A stretch of DNA of 12,747 nucleotides from Euperipatoides rowelli (Eukaryota > Onychophora > Udeonychophora > Euonychophora > Peripatopsidae): the NCBI GenBank assembly GCA_003024985.2, contig PXIH01S0034417.1; one strand, written 5' to 3'. Each line of letters begins with the position of its first letter. Positions within the stretch are counted from its first letter, which is position 1. Below, piece by piece: positions 7,930 to 12,747 of this stretch. The position numbers and the translations under genes were made by a program. The notes under the pieces are model-generated. The model had not been told where the DNA came from and ran no database searches. It saw only the letters and a list, made by a program, of their open reading frames with translations.

Positions 7930-9672
7930 AATAATATTAGCAACAAACAAGAACAAAAATTTGAACACGGAAAGAAAGAATAAAATGCATTTAGATCCAT
8001 GGAAAAACACAAAGAAAAAGGATATAACACACAGGAAACAAAAAGGAAAGTGCTTTATTTGTGGAAAACCTAGACACTTAGCAAAACAATGCTAATTCAA
8101 GAAGGACAAAGAAGCTAAATATGAATACAAAGAAGCTAAATATGAATACAAAGGCAGATACAACAATATACACAAAAACCATAACGAACATGCTAGTCAA
8201 GCAAAACAACCAGAAAACAACCACGCATTTGGAATTAGGGAAAACACTAATTTACAAGAATAAAAAAAAAGGCATGGAAAGCATTTGGAATTTAGATTCC
8301 GATGACCGCTGATCAAAACAACCTAATAAACTCTAAATATTACCACAGCAAAATCAACCTAGCAGAATCAGGAAAATGCATCTACGCACTAGCAAAGAGA
8401 GAAAGGCGCATGGAAGTTCTAGTAAACAAAAAACCCATAACACTGAAGATGGCAAATGTACTATATGTGCCAAAACTATGAGACAACCTAATCACTGTAA
8501 AGGAGCTAATAAAAAGAGATAAACCATATAACGTTTGATACCGCACATGCAACCATCTTTTTGGAAAACAAAATACGATAATAGCACAAGCAGAAGAAAA
8601 AGACTACATGTATTTAATTAAAGAAGATACTCAATGAAAATGCCCAAATGAGACATTCACTCAAACTAACATCTAAGGAATGGATGTGGCATAAAAGGCT
8701 AGGACAACCTAATGCACAAAGCATTGCAGAAATTCAAACATACAATATAGTGAGAGACATAAAATATGGAGAGATTGATCATGAAGAAATAAACTGACTC
8801 TTGTATCAGAGGGAAGATGACATAAATACCATTTACAAGGATAAAGGAAAGATGAAGCAACAAACCCTAAAGTTAGTACACTTAGATATATGTGGACCAC
8901 TGCCAACCAACTCCTTGGCGGGTAATAGATATATATTCGTGAGAGTCGATGACTACTCGAAGATGACCTTTGTTGAATTCCTAAAACACGAGCCAAGCAT
9001 ACACAGCATTTAGACAATTCAAAACAAGAGAAAAAGAAACAATGTAAGATAAAGAGAATGTAAGATCAGATAGCGGAACTGAATTTGTAAATGAAATCTT
9101 TGGCACATACTTGAAGGAGGAGGGTATAATTATAAACATGAACCAACCATACATATACACCAGAAAGCATCGGTATAGCAGAACGAACAGAACACTTCTA
9201 GATATAGCCCGGATACTGCTCTTAGAATCCAAACAACCAGAATGTTTTTGGGCAGAGGCAATAAATACTACAGCCTACATGAAAAATAGGATATATAAAA
9301 AAACTAGGCCACAAAACACCAGTAAAACCTTGGACCGGATGGAAACCAACAATTGCACACTTAAAAGTTTTTGGATGCCAAGCTTACACTTGGACACCAA
9401 AAATTTTAAGAAAAAATAAACTAGTCGAAAGAGCGAAGGAAAACATACTTGTCGGTTACTCAAAAATCAGAAAAGCTTACAAAATGTACATTCCAAAACT
9501 AAAAAAGATAGAAGAAAGCAGGACAGTCAAATTTTTGGAAACACAAATTGGAGCTGATCATATGAATATAGCAGAACTAGGAAAAACCGAAATTGACAAC
9601 GTAAAATACCACTACATACAAAAAAGGGAAATTAATAAGTTCTTTTTAATAAATGTTCTAATGAAACTATAG
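7930..9672 (+). pseudogene. Ty1/copia gag-pol pseudogene (zinc knuckle, PR, INT)
   Basis: This remnant encoded the packaging knuckle, protease and integrase of a copia LTR retrotransposon. Visible in order: a perfect CX2CX4HX4C knuckle CFICGKPRHLAKQC (8051-8092); the copia protease site WNLDS (8286-8300), followed by DD instead of the usual G-A; protease tail NVLYVPKL (8455-8478) and DNLITVKELIKR; GAG-pre-integrase WHKRLGQPN (8687-8713), where the usual second His is Gln; CIRGKMT (8802-8822) in a shifted frame; and integrase core LVHLDICGPL with the first Asp (8885-8887), RSDSGTEF with the second (9069-9071) and GIAER with the Glu (9181-9183). HLKVFGCQAYTW and NILVGYSKIRKAYK follow. Copia order is PR-INT-RT-RH, so the copy stops just before RT. 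Most of gag and both LTRs are also missing. Stops and small deletions recur, including about 4 bases just after GIAER. The plus strand is markedly A-rich. Confidence 0.93.
8106..8153 (+). repeat. 21-bp in-frame tandem duplication in the copia remnant
   Basis: A 21-base unit starting ACAAAGAAGC occupies 8106-8126 and repeats exactly at 8127-8147, followed by the first six bases of a third copy. It lies just after the zinc knuckle and keeps the frame, adding seven residues (KEAKYEY twice). The exact identity points to replication slippage that is recent compared with the rest of the decay. Confidence 0.9.
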
Positions 9673-9824
9673 TATTAATTACAGTTGCAAATTAAATTTA
9701 ATACAATAAATAAATAATACAGACTACAACATATTGCCCAATTTGAAACACAGTTCCAACTTGACATTGTTCTACATAATTCTTGATATATTTTAGATCT
9801 CGGATGATTACTTATGGTCATCAT
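9673..9824 (-). other. 3' flank of BEL/Pao remnant, possible LTR start
   Basis: Reading the minus strand after the integrase stop, GGGCAATATGTTGTAGTCTG (9740-9721) is followed by TATTATTTATTTATTG. BEL elements typically have a G-rich polypurine tract immediately before an LTR beginning TGTTG, so the 3' LTR may begin at 9731 on this strand. It would be cut off at the copia border near 9672. The polypurine tract is eroded and there is no second LTR for comparison, so this is tentative. Confidence 0.3.
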
Positions 9825-11010
9825 CTAGAGGTAACAGAGATAGTTTACCACTTGCCATTTCAACAGTTCTTTGGAAGTTATAAGTATGATTGTCCAAGTC
9901 AGCCCAACATCGCCAGGATGAACTTGATGTCCAAATTTCCAATTCAACAGTCGTAGATCATCCTTAATTAATACTAAATCATTAATCTTTGTTTTTTGGT
10001 CTACCATTTGGGAAGCTGTTGAAGCCTGGTGAGATATTCCATCACCAGAAGTGCTGCAGGAGCTTCTGGCTATACTGCCACTTAGCTAATTGATTAATTT
10101 TTTTGTATAGCATCAGATCTAGTTCCGGAATGGCTATCAAGGGACCTCCAATCAGTAATTACAACCTCCCCAAATTTCCACAAAATATGGAGCTGAAGGT
10201 GGCTTAAATAGCCAGTCTATACTCTGTGTTGCAAGTTGGGTTGACACAGACTTATTGTAATACTCTTGATGAGAGAGTTACAATCAGTCTGAATTCATGA
10301 AAATGTGTGTCACAATCATTATGAATTGTGAACAGTTTTACCAGATGTGCAACAAATCTCTTGATTGCTAACAGAAATGCTTCAGTGGATAAGTGACTAA
10401 CTGCCTCTAAATTGACTACTTTTGTTGAAAAACATATAAAGGAGCCAGATATGACTTATATTACCATATCTCTTTACTATAGGGATAAGTAATGGGCCAC
10501 TGAAATCCACACCACAGTGAATCGGTGGGCGTGCTGGGTTCACTTGAGAAGCAGCAAGATAACCCATTATCTAAAGTGCTAGGTTGGCCCTATGATGATA
10601 ATGAATCACACACCATCTAGTAACTCCAAGTACTGCACTTCGATCATTAATGATCCAAAAGTGACTGTAATGTGTGGCTAGCACCAACTGGAGACTATGT
10701 AGCATGTAATCTGTTCCTAAGAGATTATTAATTTTATCAATGAGTGGGTTGATGGCAACACCAAAGGATTTTGGAAGCTACCGGCAGATTTGGCTTGGAC
10801 AGATGACCACCCATTCATAGTATACCAGTATTGTCCACAAAAAAGTATAGACACAGCAACTATTTTGCATGAAAGAGTTTGCCTGATTTTAAACATAGAA
10901 GATCGGAAGAAAACTGGCTCTCCTTTACACATTTTATCCAATGGAATAGGGCATTATCCAACTCCACCTCTGTTAATGACCCGGGATTCCTGTCTTGTCT
11001 TTGAACAGCA
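9825..11010 (-). pseudogene. BEL/Pao integrase pseudogene
   Basis: BEL/Pao integrase inserts the element's cDNA into the genome, and this family is animal-specific. Read on the minus strand from 11010 downward, one finds: an N-terminal linker LTEVELDNALFHWIK-like piece near 10980-10935; a zinc-binding-region stretch containing LQLVLATHYSHFWIINDRSA and VTRWCVIHYHHRANLAL; AASQVNPARPPIHCGVDFSG with the first catalytic Asp (10505-10507); HNDCDTHFHEF with the second Asp (10315-10317); PPSAPYF and then GEVVITDW with the likely catalytic Glu (10166-10168); and WQYSQKLLQHFW. A DUF5641-type C-terminal domain follows, KINDLVLIKDDLRLLNWKFG and VHPGDVGLTWTIILITS, up to a stop at 9825-9827. Multiple frame changes and stops interrupt it. 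RT and RNase H, expected upstream, are missing. A fragment near 11100-11130 might extend it. Confidence 0.9.
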
Positions 11011-11229
11011 GCATTAATACCACATGATACCAAAGGAGTTAAATCAAACAGTCATAGTACAATGATAGATTACATGTTTAAAAGAGTAGGCTAAATTCAC
11101 TAACATCTCCAGGGTCCATTTTGACAAGTGACCCAGACATACTACAGATCCAAACTAAGAATAAAGTTAATTATAAAGCAATGTACATCAGGATCCATTT
11201 TCTTGTACATCATGTTACCAAGAGTCAAG
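11011..11229. other. Unassigned, possibly more BEL/Pao pol
   Basis: In BEL pol a WW-GP-WL motif lies shortly upstream of the integrase. On the minus strand near 11125-11105 the residues NGPW appear at about the right distance, but the rest does not match. I could not find RT or RNase H motifs here. Confidence 0.3.
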
Positions 11230-12030
11230 AGACATGGTGAGAGCTCTATACAACAAGGTCATAGCATGCAATGCAAGGACTAAAGACGGCAGCATGACAA
11301 AAGCAAACAGAATTGCAATGAACACAAAGGTAATACACAAAAATGTCGTAAAATATCACGCAATGTACCTCAAAATAACACTAGGTAAAAGAATAAAAAT
11401 AAATCATGGTACACATTAAAATATTGGGCATACATAAGTAGAAGAGAGAAAAAGAGCAGGATTGGAACTTCACCAAGACTAAGAAGATAGGAAGACCAAG
11501 CTTTATTTGGTAGGCCAGCTTGAAGGGAGATTGGAAGACTGTCCCAATTCCTCCAGGAGATGGGAGAAAAACAGTGAAGGTAAAATACAAGGAAGAAAAA
11601 AAGTAACCCAAAGAATTGCTCAACAGGAAAGAGCCTCTGACAGTGAAATTTTTGACAGACAGTGAGACTACAAACACACCAAATGTAAAGAAGAAATGCA
11701 ATTTAAAAAAAAGAAAAGCTGAAGATAATAGGGTGGCGGAAGGGAAACTATTAAAGCAAATTCCAAACAGGATAGGTAAATAAAATTATCACAACTGAGC
11801 TAGATGAAAATGGCAAAGTATGGATCGAGAAAAAGACATTACAGAAGATGTAAATTCCAATAGAATGGTCCAGTCAAAGAAGAAGAATCAAGAAAGAAAA
11901 GCCGAGGAGCAAAGTAATCAAAGGAATTACAGGACTCGAAATAGTAATTTAAATCTCGCAGCAAATTTTGCTTTAAGGATAATGTTGCTCACAGCAATTT
12001 TATGGCAGCTCATGGTAATTATGTAGACTA
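11230..12030 (+). other. Purine-rich decayed coding-like block, family unknown
   Basis: The plus strand is strongly A/G-rich over about 800 bases, unlike the T-rich spacer. Two short open stretches stand out. Positions 11234-11419 give 61 residues starting MVRALYNKVIACNARTKDG, rich in Lys/Asn/Thr. Positions 11820-12026 give 68 residues starting MDREKDITEDVNSNRM, very polar and ending in a hydrophobic tail FALRIMLLTAILWQLMVIM that could span a membrane. Between them are stops in every frame. The base composition resembles the copia block, so this may be another retrotransposon piece (for example a gag or env-like end), but no diagnostic motif was seen. I cannot assign a family. Confidence 0.4.
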
Positions 12031-12627
12031 GTTTATCAGAATTAACAAATACTATAGTGGCACCATATAATACCTAACTATTTATATTTGTTAGTTATTT
12101 TAGATGTAGCCACAGTCTACCTATTATATAGCATATAAAAGTTAGGCTGATGCAAAATATAATTTGAGTGGCTTGGAGCTCGAGGCCATTGTCTCCTAAC
12201 TCGCTGCAAATGCTGTGAATGCCTTGAGTTATTTCGAGCCCTGGAATTATAACAGACAAAGCGTAATCCATAAATGCTCTATTTCATAATTGTTTAACTT
12301 TTGTGTTCCTTAAATGTCTAGTGATTTGTTGTATTGTAATGTCATTATGCCCCCTGTACAGGCTCTGTGCGACTGGGTGCGAACTAAATTGTATTGTCCA
12401 TAACATGGTTAGTATACTGTATAGCCTGTAATACCAGGAGTAGTTTGCCATCGCAAGGCCAGCAGTATCACTGATCGAAACAGCACCAGGCTGTAACTCG
12501 TTGATGTTTGGATTGGAAAGTGAAAAATATTGTGTCATTAATGAGCAATCCCGTGGTATGGAAAGTAGTAATTATATTTTTTTGTCCCTGTTGCATGAGA
12601 TCAGATTCATAGCTCAGATCAGTAGTC
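12031..12627. other. Unassigned; less AT-rich patch at 12160-12550
   Basis: From about 12160 the base composition becomes more balanced than anywhere else in the window. A weak stem is possible between GAGCTCGAGGCC (12177-12188) and GCCTTGAGTTATTTCGAGC (12221-12239). The minus strand of 12284-12538 is open for 84 codons starting MTQYFSLSNPNINELQPG, but the protein matches nothing I recognise and has no domain motif. It could be part of a repeat or a chance open stretch. Confidence 0.4.
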
Positions 12628-12747
12628 CAGGGTTGCTAACTAGACACTTTTATCACTTATGGTCACTTTTTTGAAAACGTGTCCCTTTTTTCAGAACATT
12701 TTTAAAAAATTAGCATTTATCTCTATTGTTTTTTATATATATACTGT
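12628..12747 (+). mobile_element. Possible left end of another DNA transposon or repeat
   Basis: CAGGGTTGCTAACTAGACAC (from 12628), followed by repeated CACTTTT/GTCACTTTTTTGAAAA words, resembles the CAGGGTTGCCAACT terminus shared by many animal hAT-type and related non-autonomous repeats. Only the left end lies inside the window, so the inverted right end and target duplication cannot be checked. The window closes in another TATATACTGT tract. Confidence 0.45.

Noticed and set aside
8709-9017. Minus-strand open frame of 102 codons with apparent hydrophobic segments
   Set aside because: It is opposite the copia integrase core, whose motifs LVHLDICGPL and VDDYSK read on the plus strand. It is a shadow of the A-rich coding strand.
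8981-9463. Two further minus-strand open frames (8981-9232 and 9275-9463)
   Set aside because: Both are antisense to the copia integrase C-terminal half. Their Leu/Phe-rich content follows from the A-rich plus strand.
7930-9672. A functional chimeric gypsy-copia element
   Set aside because: Both parts are full of stops and frameshifts, neither has recognisable paired LTRs, and the border carries a repair-like palindrome. Two separate dead copies explain it more simply.
10790-11017. Plus-strand open frame of 75 codons
   Set aside because: It is antisense to the BEL/Pao integrase N-terminal region and has no recognisable motif.
11381-11701. Minus-strand open frame of 106 codons, Phe/Leu/Ser-rich
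   Set aside because: It is the complement of a purine-rich strand, which creates long open pyrimidine-rich codons by composition alone. No domain or signal could be recognised.
12177-12250. Possible tRNA-derived SINE promoter in the less AT-rich patch
   Set aside because: A B-box-like CCTCGAGCTCC was noticed on the minus strand, but no A box at proper spacing and no cloverleaf could be drawn.

Overview
This window is very AT-rich, repeat-laden eukaryotic nuclear DNA. No intact protein-coding gene, RNA gene or CRISPR array is visible, and nothing looks like operon structure. The recognisable content is decayed transposable elements: Ty3/gypsy, Ty1/copia and BEL/Pao retrotransposons, a Tc1/mariner transposase, and hAT-type non-autonomous elements with 8-bp target duplications. 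BEL/Pao elements are known only from animals, so the source is a metazoan. The mixture fits an invertebrate such as a crustacean or other arthropod, but the exact group is only a guess.

Layout. Bases 1-1122 are AT-rich spacer with a TATACTGTATA-type palindromic microsatellite. A non-autonomous hAT element lies at 1131-1822. A minus-strand Tc1/mariner transposase pseudogene occupies about 2809-3545. A second hAT deletion derivative, with 7 of 8 matching target-duplication bases, lies at 3669-4160 and keeps 23 codons resembling a transposase N-terminus. From 4161 to about 5410 there is AT-rich spacer and a second copy of the TACTGTATA microsatellite.

The centre is a run of broken LTR retrotransposons. 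A plus-strand gypsy remnant (gag, protease, reverse transcriptase, RNase H) runs from about 5634 to 7896. It breaks off at a 21-bp fold-back palindrome. A plus-strand copia remnant (zinc knuckle, protease, integrase) runs from about 7930 to 9672 and stops before its reverse transcriptase. A minus-strand BEL/Pao integrase remnant runs from 11010 down to 9825. Beyond it are a purine-rich unassigned stretch (11230-12030), a less AT-rich unassigned stretch (12160-12550), and what may be the left end of one more element at 12628, running off the window.

None of these elements can work: every coding region carries several frameshifts and stops, and catalytic residues are altered in the gypsy reverse transcriptase and copia protease. 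I found no evidence for a new functional system. The points most worth a second look are the palindrome at the gypsy/copia junction, the two Asp-to-Asn changes in the gypsy reverse transcriptase, the hAT deletion derivative with its remnant start codon, and the unassigned purine-rich block.
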